Below are positions 52,005-60,809 of a stretch of DNA of 64,000 nt, piece after piece. This DNA is from Ruminococcus gauvreauii. GTDB taxonomy: Bacteria; Bacillota; Clostridia; Lachnospirales; Lachnospiraceae. Location of the stretch: positions 2,356,001 through 2,420,000 of the forward strand of contig NZ_CP102290.1 of assembly GCF_025151995.1 (NCBI RefSeq). The letters run 5' to 3'. A model generated the notes under the pieces. That model searched no databases. It saw only the letters and a list, made by a program, of their open reading frames with translations, and was not told the DNA's origin. How positions within the stretch are numbered: the stretch's first letter is position 1; each line of letters opens with the position of its first letter. Both the position numbers and the translations under genes were made by a program.

Positions 52005-52924
52005 CATATATCTTCCCCGGGCAGGGAGCACAGAAGGCCGGCATGGGAAAAGATTTTTATGAAAATTCCCCGGTCTCCAAAGCGGTTTTTGAGAAGGCAG
52101 GAGAACTGTTGGGATTTTCCATGGAGGAGCTCTGCTTTGAGGAAAACGACCGTCTGGACATCACGGAGTACACGCAGGCAGCTATGGTCACTGCCAGCGC
52201 TGCGATGCTGCGCGAACTGCAGGAACGCGGATTCGCTCCGGACGTGACGGCGGGATTGAGCCTCGGGGAGTACTGTGCACTTGTCTGCTGCGGCGCGATG
52301 AGTTTTGAGGATGCCGTACAGGTTGTCCGTCAGAGGGGAATTCTGATGCAGGAGGCTGTTCCGGCAGGACTCGGCGGGATGGCGGCTGTGATGGGTCTGA
52401 CTGCTGAGACGATCGAACAGGTGCTGAACGATATTCCGGGTGTTCAGATCGCCAATTATAATTGCCCGGGTCAGATTGTGATATCCGGAGAAAAGAAAGC
52501 AGTGGATACCGCGTCGGCGGCTCTGAAGGATGCCGGCGCCAAAAGAGTGGTGTCATTGAATGTGAGCGGACCGTTTCATTCAGAGATGCTGAGAGAAGCG
52601 GGAGGCAGACTGGGACAGGTGCTGGAGACTGTGGAGGTCTGCGGACATGAGATCCCGTATGTAACGAATGTGACCGCGTCTTATGTGACCGGAACAGATG
52701 AGATCAAAGACCTGCTGATTCGTCAGGTCAGCAGCTCCGTGCGCTGGCAGCAGAGCGTGGAAGCGATGATTGCAGACGGTGTTACACATTTTGTGGAGAT
52801 CGGTCCGGGACGGACACTCGCATCGTTTGTGAAGAAGATTTGCAGAGACGCGGCCGTCTACAATGTGGAAAAATGGGAACAGCTTGACGGATTACAGGAA
52901 TTTTATCGGCAGGCGGGTAAATAA
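51992..52924 (+). CDS. fabD: Malonyl-CoA:ACP transacylase
   Basis: Transfers malonyl from CoA to ACP. FPGQGAQ at the start, nucleophile Ser90 in GLSLGEY, and His in GPFHSEM. 310 residues. Translationally coupled to fabK. Confidence 0.95.
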   Translation: MGKIAYIFPGQGAQKAGMGKDFYENSPVSKAVFEKAGELLGFSMEELCFEENDRLDITEYTQAAMVTASAAMLRELQERGFAPDVTAGLSLGEYCALVCCGAMSFEDAVQVVRQRGILMQEAVPAGLGGMAAVMGLTAETIEQVLNDIPGVQIANYNCPGQIVISGEKKAVDTASAALKDAGAKRVVSLNVSGPFHSEMLREAGGRLGQVLETVEVCGHEIPYVTNVTASYVTGTDEIKDLLIRQVSSSVRWQQSVEAMIADGVTHFVEIGPGRTLASFVKKICRDAAVYNVEKWEQLDGLQEFYRQAGK

Positions 52925-52936
52925 AGGAGAATGACT

Positions 52937-53677
52937 ATGTTGGAGAATCAGGTAGCTATCGTAACGGGCGGTGCCAGGGGAATCGGGCGCGCGATCGCAC
53001 TCGCACTGGCAGCGGAAGGTGCGTATGTCGTCGTAAATTACGCGAGTTCCTCCCAGAGGGCGCAGGAAGTGGTGAAAGAAATCCAGGAAAAAGGCGGCCA
53101 GGCGGAAGCAGGGCACTGCAACGTCGCGGACGGCGCAGCGGTAGAAGCATGGTTCGCTGATATCATGGCTCGTCTGGGAAGGATTGACATCCTGGTAAAT
53201 AATGCAGGCATCACGAAGGACGGACTGCTCATGCGTATGAGCGAAGAGGATTTTACCAGAGTGCTGGATACAAACCTGACAGGTGCATTTCACTGCTGCA
53301 AATGGGCGGTGAAGACGATGATCCGCCAGCGGGGCGGGAAAATCATAAATATTTCTTCTGTATCCGGCGTATCGGGAAACGCAGGACAGGTCAATTACAG
53401 TGCTTCCAAGGCGGGGCTGATCGGAATGACAAAGTCGATTGCCAGGGAAGTGGCTTCCAGGGGAATCACCGTGAATGCGGTGGCTCCGGGATTTATCGAG
53501 ACGGATATGACAGAGGTACTTTCTGAGAAAGTGAAAGAAGGGGCAAAGGCTCAGATTCCGCTGAAGGACTTTGGCAAACCGGAGGATGTGGCAGATGCGG
53601 TTGTATTTCTGGCATCGGATAAGAGCCGGTATATTACCGGACAGGTGCTGCATGTAGACGGCGGAATGGTGATGTAA
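52937..53677 (+). CDS. fabG: 3-oxoacyl-ACP reductase
   Basis: NADPH-dependent SDR. TGGARGIGRA cofactor loop, NNAG, catalytic YSASK (Tyr154, Lys158). I chose the ATG at 52937, which lies 7 bases from AAGGAG; the ATG at 52931 is too close. 246 residues. Confidence 0.95.
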   Translation: MLENQVAIVTGGARGIGRAIALALAAEGAYVVVNYASSSQRAQEVVKEIQEKGGQAEAGHCNVADGAAVEAWFADIMARLGRIDILVNNAGITKDGLLMRMSEEDFTRVLDTNLTGAFHCCKWAVKTMIRQRGGKIINISSVSGVSGNAGQVNYSASKAGLIGMTKSIAREVASRGITVNAVAPGFIETDMTEVLSEKVKEGAKAQIPLKDFGKPEDVADAVVFLASDKSRYITGQVLHVDGGMVM

Positions 53678-53698
53678 GATAATTAAAGGAGAAAATCC

Positions 53699-54946
53699 AT
53701 GAGAAGAGTTGTTGTTACGGGGATGGGAGCCATCACCCCGATCGGAAACAGTGTCGATGCATTCTGGAAAGGCGTGAAGAGCCAGACCGTGGGTATCGGA
53801 GAGATTACAAAGTTTGATGTGTCGGATTACAAAGTGAAAATTGCAGCGGAAGTCAAAGACTTTGACGCGAAAGAATATATGGATGCCAAAGCGGCGAAGC
53901 GTATGGAGGCATTTTGCCAGTACGCGGTTGCGGCGTCCAAAGAAGCAGTGCAGGATTCAGGCATTCATATGGAAGAGGAAGACCCATATATGGTAGGCAT
54001 CAGCATCGGATCGGGAATCGGAAGCCTGCAGACCGTAGAACGGGAATTTCAGAAACTGCTGAAGGGCGGCCCCAGAAAAGTCAGTCCGATGATGGTGCCG
54101 ATGATGATCAGCAACATGGCAGCCGGAAATGTCAGCATTCAGCTTGGCTGTAAAGGTAAGAGTATCAATGTGGTCACGGCATGCGCGACAGGCACTCATT
54201 CCATCGGCGAGGCATTTCGGACGATCCAGTATGGGGATGCGGACGTGATGCTGGCGGGCGGTGCGGAGAGTTCAATCACGCCGATCGGTGTGTCTGGATT
54301 TTCATCGCTGACGGCGCTTACGGCAGCAACTGATCCCATGCGCGCGTCGATTCCGTTTGATAAGGAGAGAAGCGGTTTCGTGATCGGAGAGGGCGCCGGG
54401 GTAGTCGTGCTGGAAGAACTGGAGCATGCAAAAAAAAGAAATGCGAGAATTTATGCGGAAATCGTCGGATACGGCGCTACGAGCGATGCGTATCATATCA
54501 CGTCCCCGATCGAGGACGGAAGCGGAGCCGCAAAAGCCATGGAGAAGGCGATGAATGATGCCGGAATCGGGGCAGAAGACGTGGATTATATCAATGCGCA
54601 CGGAACGAGCACACATCACAATGACCTGTTCGAGACGAAGGCGATCAAACTGGCGCTTGGAGCGGCGGCGGAGAAAGTAAAGATCAGTTCTACAAAGTCC
54701 ATGATCGGACATCTGCTCGGTGCAGCGGGCGGCGTGGAGTTTATCACCTGCGTGAAATCCATACAGGACGGTTATCTTCATCCGACCGTAGGGTATCAGG
54801 TACCGGATGAAGAATGTGATCTGGATTACATCACAGGAGGCCCTGTGGAGCAGGCGGTTGACTGCTGTCTCACGAATTCTCTGGGGTTCGGCGGACATAA
54901 CGCGACGCTCTGTGTCAGAAAATATCGCGGGCAGGAGGATGCATAA
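53699..54946 (+). CDS. fabF: 3-oxoacyl-ACP synthase II
   Basis: Chain-elongating condensing enzyme. Catalytic Cys162 in TACATGTHS, with His in NAHGTSTHHND and His in MIGHLLGAAG. 415 residues, complete. Directly abuts accB (next base). Confidence 0.96.
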   Translation: MRRVVVTGMGAITPIGNSVDAFWKGVKSQTVGIGEITKFDVSDYKVKIAAEVKDFDAKEYMDAKAAKRMEAFCQYAVAASKEAVQDSGIHMEEEDPYMVGISIGSGIGSLQTVEREFQKLLKGGPRKVSPMMVPMMISNMAAGNVSIQLGCKGKSINVVTACATGTHSIGEAFRTIQYGDADVMLAGGAESSITPIGVSGFSSLTALTAATDPMRASIPFDKERSGFVIGEGAGVVVLEELEHAKKRNARIYAEIVGYGATSDAYHITSPIEDGSGAAKAMEKAMNDAGIGAEDVDYINAHGTSTHHNDLFETKAIKLALGAAAEKVKISSTKSMIGHLLGAAGGVEFITCVKSIQDGYLHPTVGYQVPDEECDLDYITGGPVEQAVDCCLTNSLGFGGHNATLCVRKYRGQEDA

Positions 54947-55369
54947 ATGGAAGCAGAACAGATTATACGTTTGATTGAGACTGTCTCAGCCTCTTCACTC
55001 TCGGAGTTTGAATATCAGGAAGGCGATGTAAGACTCGTTTTAAAGGCGGAGAAACAGGTTGTCACGGCGGTACCGGCAGCGGCAGCGCCGGCGGCAGTAC
55101 CCGCTTCGATCGAGGAAACAGCGGTCGTTGATGATGGAACCCTGATCAAATCCCCGCTTGTGGGGACATTCTACAGCGCACCGTCGGAGGATGCACAGGC
55201 GTTTGTGCAGGCGGGTGACACTGTGAAAAAAGGACAGGTGATCGGGATCATCGAGACCATGAAGCTGATGAATGAGATCGAATGTGACAGGGACGGCGTG
55301 ATCGCCGAAATCCTGATTGAAAATGAGCAGGTGGTAGAATACGGACAGCCGCTGTTTCGGATTGGATAA
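54947..55369 (+). CDS. accB: Biotin carboxyl carrier protein of acetyl-CoA carboxylase
   Basis: 140 residues: Ala/Pro-rich flexible linker (about 40-60) and biotinyl domain with Lys106 in ETMKLMNEIE. Moves the carboxyl group between AccC and the AccDA fusion, both encoded downstream. Confidence 0.95.
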   Translation: MEAEQIIRLIETVSASSLSEFEYQEGDVRLVLKAEKQVVTAVPAAAAPAAVPASIEETAVVDDGTLIKSPLVGTFYSAPSEDAQAFVQAGDTVKKGQVIGIIETMKLMNEIECDRDGVIAEILIENEQVVEYGQPLFRIG

Positions 55370-55380
55370 GGAGGCACAGC

Positions 55381-55806
55381 ATGGCATTTGGAATCAAAGA
55401 GATTGAAGAGATTATCCCGCACCGTCATCCGTTTCTGCTGATCGACCGCATCGATGAACTGGAACCGGGTGTGCGCGCAGAAGGGATCAAGAATGTGACA
55501 TTTAAGGAAGACTTTTTTGCAGGCCATTTCCCGGAGGAACCGGTGATGCCGGGTGTGCTGATCGTAGAAGCGCTCGCACAGGTGGGAGCTGTCGCGATCT
55601 TAAGTGTGGAAGAGAACAAAGGAAAGACTGCGTTTTTCGGGGGAATGGACAAGGTAAAATTCCGCAGGAAAGTAGTGCCGGGAGACACGCTCCATCTGGA
55701 ATGTGAGATCATAAAACAAAAAGGACCGATCGGTGTGGGCCGCGCAGTGGCGACGGTTGACGGCAAGACGGCGGTTTCCGCCGACATGACATTTGTGGTG
55801 GGATAG
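55381..55806 (+). CDS. fabZ: 3-hydroxyacyl-ACP dehydratase
   Basis: Hot-dog fold dehydratase of fatty-acid synthesis. IIPHRHPFLLIDRI, catalytic His49 in FFAGHFPEEPVMPGV and Glu63 in IVEALAQ. 141 residues. Confidence 0.95.
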   Translation: MAFGIKEIEEIIPHRHPFLLIDRIDELEPGVRAEGIKNVTFKEDFFAGHFPEEPVMPGVLIVEALAQVGAVAILSVEENKGKTAFFGGMDKVKFRRKVVPGDTLHLECEIIKQKGPIGVGRAVATVDGKTAVSADMTFVVG

Positions 55807-55814
55807 GTGATTGC

Positions 55815-57152
55815 ATGATTAAAAAAGTATTGATTGCAAACCGCGGTGAGATAGCGGTGCGCATTATCCGGGCATGCCGGGAGATGGGAATTTCAACGGT
55901 TGCCGTGTACTCGGAGGCGGACCGGGATGCCCTGCATACCCTGCTGGCGGACGAAGCCATCTGCATCGGGCCGGCTCCCTCCAAGGAAAGCTATCTGAAC
56001 ATGGAACGTATCTTAAGCGCAACGATTACCATGGAGGCGGATGCTATTCATCCCGGATTTGGATTCCTTTCGGAAAACAGCAAATTTGCGCAGATGTGTG
56101 AAAAGTGCGGCATCACATTTATCGGACCGAAAAGCGATGTGATCGCCCGTATGGGAAATAAGGCGGAAGCCAGAAACACCATGATTACGGCGCATGTCCC
56201 GGTCGTTCCGGGGAGTACGGAACCGATTCTGGATGTGAAAAAAGGGAAAAAAGCCGCTGCTGATATCGGATATCCCGTGATGATCAAGGCAGCATCCGGA
56301 GGGGGCGGCCGCGGAATGCGGGTAGCCATGACACCGGAGGAATTTGACGTACAGTTCCAGACGGCACAGCGGGAGGCAGAGCAGGGTTTTTCCGATCCTA
56401 CGATGTACATCGAGCGCTTCGTGCTGGAGCCGCGGCATATCGAATTTCAGATTCTTGCGGACAGCTATGGTAACGTGGTACATCTCGGGGAACGTGACTG
56501 TTCCGTGCAGCGGCGTCATCAGAAGATGATCGAGGAATCACCGAGTCCCGCTATCTCCGAAGAGCTCCGCGCCGAGATGGGCGCAGCTGCCGTGAAAGCG
56601 GCTCTTGCGGCGGGCTATGAAAATGCCGGAACGATCGAGTTTCTGGTGGATAAGAACAGAGATTTCTTTTTTATAGAGATGAATACAAGGATTCAGGTGG
56701 AGCATCCGGTGACGGAGGCCGTGACGGGACTGGACCTGATCAAAGAACAGATCCGGATCGCATCAGGTGAGAAGCTTTCGTTTTCACAGGGTGACATTTG
56801 CCTGAAAGGGCATGCAATGGAATGCAGAATCAACGCGGAAAATCCGGAAAAAAACTTTATGCCGTGTCCTGGAACGATAAAGGACAGTCATTTCCCGGGA
56901 GGAAACGGCATTCGGATCGACAGTGCGGTGTACAACGGATATCAGATCCCGCCGAACTATGATTCCATGATTGCCAAAGTGATTGTTCACGGCGAAAGCC
57001 GCAGGGAGGCGCTGCAGAAAATGCGTTCAGCGCTTGATGAGATGGTCATAGAAGGTGTGGATACAAATAAGGAATATCAGATGCAGATCATTGAACACCC
57101 GGTTTTCCGGGAGGGAAAACAGGACACCTCATTTATTGAGAAATATCTGTAG
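55815..57152 (+). CDS. accC: Biotin carboxylase of acetyl-CoA carboxylase
   Basis: ATP-dependent carboxylation of biotin on AccB. ATP-grasp enzyme with GEIAVRIIRACREMGI, glycine-rich KAASGGGGRGMR loop, EMNTRIQVEHPVTE and the C-terminal domain. 445 residues. Confidence 0.96.
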   Translation: MIKKVLIANRGEIAVRIIRACREMGISTVAVYSEADRDALHTLLADEAICIGPAPSKESYLNMERILSATITMEADAIHPGFGFLSENSKFAQMCEKCGITFIGPKSDVIARMGNKAEARNTMITAHVPVVPGSTEPILDVKKGKKAAADIGYPVMIKAASGGGGRGMRVAMTPEEFDVQFQTAQREAEQGFSDPTMYIERFVLEPRHIEFQILADSYGNVVHLGERDCSVQRRHQKMIEESPSPAISEELRAEMGAAAVKAALAAGYENAGTIEFLVDKNRDFFFIEMNTRIQVEHPVTEAVTGLDLIKEQIRIASGEKLSFSQGDICLKGHAMECRINAENPEKNFMPCPGTIKDSHFPGGNGIRIDSAVYNGYQIPPNYDSMIAKVIVHGESRREALQKMRSALDEMVIEGVDTNKEYQMQIIEHPVFREGKQDTSFIEKYL

Positions 57153-57166
57153 CCGTGGAGGTAATG

Positions 57167-58852
57167 ATGTTAAAGAATTTATTACGGAAATCTCCGTCCA
57201 ATATGAATATGAAAAAGGGAGAGGAGACGCCGGATGTGCTGAAGACTCTCTGGGCAAAATGCAGCAAGTGCGGCGAGCTGGTTTACCGGGATGATGTGCG
57301 TGCCAATTATTATATTTGCCCAAAATGTGGCGGATATTTCCGTCTGAATATCAAACGCCGGTTGAAAATGACAGTGGACAGCGGCAGTTTTGAGGAATGG
57401 GATACGGACCTTGAGACCGGTAATCCGCTGCAGTTCGAAGGATACGAAGAGAAGATCAAGGCGGCGCAGGAAAAGACATCACTCGCGGAGGGTGTTGTGA
57501 CAGGTAAAGCTGCCATTGAAGGACTTACCTGTGCCATTGGCGTTATTGATGCCCGGTTTCTGATGGGAAGCATGGGCTATGTCGTCGGAGAAAAAATCAC
57601 GCGCATGGTTGAACGCGCGACTGCGCTTAAGCTTCCGGCCGTGATGTTCTGCTGTTCAGGAGGAGCCAGAATGCAGGAGGGAATGGTCTCTCTGATGCAG
57701 ATGGCGAAGACTTCAGCGGCATTAAAAAGACACAGCAATGAGGGGCTGCTGTATATCTCTGTTCTGACGGATCCTACCACAGGAGGCGTGACGGCGAGTT
57801 TTGCAATGCTTGGAGATGTGATCCTGGCAGAGCCGAAAGCACTGATCGGATTTGCGGGACCGCGTGTCATCGAACAGACGATCCGGCAGAAGCTGCCGGA
57901 AGGATTCCAACGTTCGGAATTTCTGCTTGACCATGGGTTTGTCGATAAGATCGTGGAGCGTGCCGATATGAGGAAAACGCTTGCGGATATCATACGAATG
58001 CATACGCTTTCAGAAAAAGCATCTGCGCCTGCCGAGGCAGAACTGGTAAAATCACGCAAACGCAGGGAAGACCGGGATGCCTGGAGTGTGGTGGAGACCT
58101 CCAGACGCGCAGACCGTCTGACGGCGATTGACTATATTGATAATATTTTTACGGATTTCATAGAATTCCATGGTGACCGTTACTGCAAGGATGACGGTGC
58201 AGTCATCGGGGGGATTGCAATGCTGGGTGCGACACCGGTCACGGTCATCGGACAGCAAAAAGGGAAAAACCTGAAGGATAATCTGGTCCGGAACTTCGGG
58301 ATGCCGTCTCCGGATGGATACCGTAAGGCGCTCAGACTGATGAAACAGGCAGAGAAATTCCACCGCCCGGTGATCTGCTTTGTAGATACGCCGGGAGCGT
58401 TCTGCGGACTGGAGGCAGAGGAGCGCGGCCAGGGCAGGGCGATCGCTGATAACCTGTTCGAAATGTCGGATCTGAAGACGCCGATCCTTTCCGTGGTAAT
58501 CGGTGAGGGCGGAAGCGGCGGTGCGCTTGCCATGGCTGTAGCAGATGAAGTCTGGATGATGGAAAATGCAGTCTACTCGATTCTGTCTCCGGAGGGGTTT
58601 GCGTCCATTCTGTGGAAGGACAGCAAAAAAGCAAACGAAGCTGCCGGTGTCATGAAAATCACGGCAGATGACCTGTTGGGTCTTGGCATTATTGAGAAAG
58701 TGATACCGGAGGAAAAACCGGCATGCCGGGAGAACCAGCGGCAGATATGCAGAATGCTGCGTGCGGAGATACGAAGTTTTCTGGTGCGTTTCCAGGGACA
58801 GACAGACAGTGAGCTTCTGGATCACCGTTACCAGCGTTTCCGCAGCATGTAA
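57167..58852 (+). CDS. accDA: Acetyl-CoA carboxylase carboxyltransferase, fused beta and alpha subunits
   Basis: Transfers CO2 from biotin to acetyl-CoA. One 561-residue chain carries AccD (zinc ribbon Cys32, Cys35, Cys51, Cys54, then crotonase-like domain to ~290) and AccA (~300-561, with FVDTPGAFCGLEAEERGQG and GEGGSGGALA). Most bacteria encode two separate proteins. No stop or frame change separates the halves, so it is a true fusion. I prefer ATG 57167, 5-6 bases from GGAGG; earlier starts at 57155 and 57164 overlap the ribosome-binding site. Confidence 0.93.
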   Translation: MLKNLLRKSPSNMNMKKGEETPDVLKTLWAKCSKCGELVYRDDVRANYYICPKCGGYFRLNIKRRLKMTVDSGSFEEWDTDLETGNPLQFEGYEEKIKAAQEKTSLAEGVVTGKAAIEGLTCAIGVIDARFLMGSMGYVVGEKITRMVERATALKLPAVMFCCSGGARMQEGMVSLMQMAKTSAALKRHSNEGLLYISVLTDPTTGGVTASFAMLGDVILAEPKALIGFAGPRVIEQTIRQKLPEGFQRSEFLLDHGFVDKIVERADMRKTLADIIRMHTLSEKASAPAEAELVKSRKRREDRDAWSVVETSRRADRLTAIDYIDNIFTDFIEFHGDRYCKDDGAVIGGIAMLGATPVTVIGQQKGKNLKDNLVRNFGMPSPDGYRKALRLMKQAEKFHRPVICFVDTPGAFCGLEAEERGQGRAIADNLFEMSDLKTPILSVVIGEGGSGGALAMAVADEVWMMENAVYSILSPEGFASILWKDSKKANEAAGVMKITADDLLGLGIIEKVIPEEKPACRENQRQICRMLRAEIRSFLVRFQGQTDSELLDHRYQRFRSM

Positions 58853-58881
58853 CGAGTGCAGGAATAGAGAGGGAAAAATTA

Positions 58882-59961
58882 ATGACAGAGCAAAAACCTT
58901 TGAGGATCGGGGATCTGACGGTGCCCCTTCCGTTGATTCAGGGAGGGATGGGTGTCGGAGTCAGCCTTTCGGGACTGGCTGGCGCCGTAGCGAAAAGCGG
59001 CGGTATCGGCCTGATCTCCACGGCACAGATCGGCTTTCGGGACCCGGAATTTCGTAAAAACCCGATTGAGACAAATCTGCGGGTGATGAAGGAAGAACTG
59101 GACAAAGCCCGTGCGATTGCGCCGAAGGGAATTCTGGGATTTAATATCATGGTGGCGACAAAACGCTACGAAGATTACGTAAAAGCAGCTCTGAAGGCGG
59201 GAGCCGACATTATCGTATCGGGGGCTGGCCTTCCGGTGGATCTGCCGAAATACGCAAAAGGTTTTAAGACGAAGCTTGCGCCGATCGTGTCTTCTCTGAA
59301 AGCGGCAAAACTGATTTGCAAGCTCTGGGACCGCCGTTATCAGACGACGCCCGATCTTGTGGTGATCGAAGGGCCAAAGGCGGGAGGTCATCTGGGTTTC
59401 TCGGAGGAGGAGCTTAAAACATATACGGATGCCAGCTATGAGGAAGAGATAAAGAAGATCATCAGCGCAGTCAGAGAGTGTGGCGAAAAATACCACAAAG
59501 AGATACCGGTGGTTGTGGCAGGCGGTATTTACAATGGAGATGATGTGCAGCACATGCTGGAAGAGGTCGGAGCAGATGGAGTTCAGGTGGGGACCAGATT
59601 CGTGACGACGGAGGAATGTGATGCCCCGATGTCTTACAAAGAGCGGTACCTGAATGCAAAAGAAGAAGACATTGTGATTACGAAAAGCCCGGTAGGCATG
59701 CCGGGACGTGCGATCAGAAATTCTTTTTTAACAGCGGACCATACGCAGGAGAATCGCCAGGGGGAATGCCTGCAATGTCTGGAGAAATGTAATCCGGCGC
59801 AGATTCCTTACTGTATCACGCAGGCACTCGTAAATGCAGTCACGGAAAAGACGGAACAGGCACTGCTTTTCTGCGGCAGCAATGCGTATCGCAGTGAGCG
59901 GATGGAGACAGTGCCGCGGGTGATTGCAGATTTGTTCGGATTTGCTTGTAATCCGGCATAA
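58882..59961 (+). CDS. Nitronate monooxygenase-like FMN protein
   Basis: 359-residue TIM-barrel FMN enzyme of the 2-nitropropane dioxygenase family, related to FabK. LIQGGMGVGVSLSGLAGAVAK, KAGGHLGF and GTRFVTTEECDA are visible. A Cys-rich stretch CLQCLEKCNPAQIPYC near residues 290-305 is unusual. Placed between accDA and the MarR-like gene in the operon; it could be a second reductase or detoxify propionate-3-nitronate. Substrate is unproven. Confidence 0.8.
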   Translation: MTEQKPLRIGDLTVPLPLIQGGMGVGVSLSGLAGAVAKSGGIGLISTAQIGFRDPEFRKNPIETNLRVMKEELDKARAIAPKGILGFNIMVATKRYEDYVKAALKAGADIIVSGAGLPVDLPKYAKGFKTKLAPIVSSLKAAKLICKLWDRRYQTTPDLVVIEGPKAGGHLGFSEEELKTYTDASYEEEIKKIISAVRECGEKYHKEIPVVVAGGIYNGDDVQHMLEEVGADGVQVGTRFVTTEECDAPMSYKERYLNAKEEDIVITKSPVGMPGRAIRNSFLTADHTQENRQGECLQCLEKCNPAQIPYCITQALVNAVTEKTEQALLFCGSNAYRSERMETVPRVIADLFGFACNPA

Positions 59962-60015
59962 AACCATGTATCATTAATATGTACGAAAGCTGCAGTCTGA
60001 ATGAAGGAGGTACCC

Positions 60016-60474
60016 ATGGAAAAGAGCTATCGCGCCCTGAATGATGTTCTGGTGAATCTGTTTAACGACATTATGGATATTGAGCAGGATGCCATCATTA
60101 CCGGGGAATTCTGCGACATTACAAACAATGATATGCATATTATCGAAGCGGTAGGCGTGGATCAGCCGATGAATATGTCATCGATTGCAAAAAAGATGCT
60201 GGTTACCATGGGCACACTGACGATTTCCATGAACAGCCTTGTGAAAAAGGGATATGTGATGAGAGAACGCAGTGAAGAAGACCGGCGTGTGGTGTTTATC
60301 CGACTGACGGAAAAAGGGAAGCGGGCATATTACCATCATGAAGCTTTTCACAGAGAGATGATCGAGGCTGTGGTAAAGGGACTTGCTGAGGATGAGAAGG
60401 AGATACTGGTCACATCGCTCACTCAGCTGAAAGATTTCTTTATGAATTATAAAAAGAAGCATAAAAACAGTTGA
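60016..60474 (+). CDS. MarR-family regulator, probably FabT-like
   Basis: 152 residues with winged helix (MNMSSIAKKMLVTMGTLTISMNSLVKKGYVMRERSEEDRRVVFIRLTEKG, shown in part) and flanking dimer helices. Last gene of the fatty-acid operon, which favours a FabT role: sensing long-chain acyl-ACP and repressing at the operator at 49678-49698. In many relatives the gene is at the front of the operon. ATG 60016 is preceded by AAGGAGG. Its stop overlaps the thi promoter. Confidence 0.75.
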   Translation: MEKSYRALNDVLVNLFNDIMDIEQDAIITGEFCDITNNDMHIIEAVGVDQPMNMSSIAKKMLVTMGTLTISMNSLVKKGYVMRERSEEDRRVVFIRLTEKGKRAYYHHEAFHREMIEAVVKGLAEDEKEILVTSLTQLKDFFMNYKKKHKNS

Positions 60475-60498
60475 CAAAAACTGAGAAATTTATATAAT
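60471..60498 (+). promoter_or_regulatory. Promoter of the thi operon
   Basis: -35 TTGACA (60471-60476), 16 bp, -10 TATAAT (60493-60498). The -35 box contains the stop codon of the MarR-like gene, so the thi transcript starts right behind it. Confidence 0.75.
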
Positions 60499-60508
60499 CA
60501 TTTTTAGA

Positions 60509-60571
60509 GTGTGAGAGAGGTCACACGAAGGGGTACACCACCGCGGGTGTATTCTTTCGTGTGGCCTTTTT
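60509..60571 (+). promoter_or_regulatory. Short attenuator-like leader of the thi operon
   Basis: GTGTGA (60509-60514) pairs with TCACAC (60521-60526), while GGTCACACGAAG (60519-60530) can instead pair with CTTTCGTGTGGCC (60554-60566), closing a long hairpin with ACCGCG loop (ACACC/GGTGT inside) and ending in TTTTT: a terminator with a competing 5' hairpin. TPP riboswitch landmarks (CTGAGA..., ACCTGATCTGGATAATGCCAGCG) are not seen. The ACCACCGCGGGTG core faintly recalls the T-box antiterminator, but there is no room for a specifier domain. Nature of the signal unknown. Confidence 0.6.
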
Positions 60572-60607
60572 CATATGTCTTTTGAAAAACATCAGGAGGT
60601 GAAAGGT

Positions 60608-60805
60608 TTGATTTTTGTTAACGGAGAAGAGAAACAGTTCAGTGAGAGCATGCAGCTTGACAGGCTTTTGACGGAACTGGGGTATGACATGACGCGCGTC
60701 GCAGCTGAATTAAATCAGGAGATTGTTCCCAGAGGCAGTTATGGTTCGGTGACTGTAAATGATGGAGATCATCTGGAAGTTGTGAGATTTGTCGGGGGAG
60801 GATGA
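60608..60805 (+). CDS. thiS: Sulfur carrier protein ThiS
   Basis: 65-residue ubiquitin-like sulfur carrier for thiazole synthesis, ending in the required Gly-Gly (RFVGGG). The start is TTG at 60608, 6 bases from a perfect AGGAGGTG; a frame from 60575 is longer than any ThiS. C-terminus is adenylated by ThiF (next gene). Confidence 0.88.
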   Translation: MIFVNGEEKQFSESMQLDRLLTELGYDMTRVAAELNQEIVPRGSYGSVTVNDGDHLEVVRFVGGG

Positions 60806-60809
60806 TGCT

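Noticed and set aside
52892..53653. 253-residue minus-strand open frame across fabG
   Set aside because: Antisense of the conserved fabG; the composition is that of a shadow frame.
60481..60605. TPP riboswitch before thiS
   Set aside because: A CTGAGA string occurs at 60481-60486 but lies inside the promoter spacer and the remaining conserved TPP blocks are absent.
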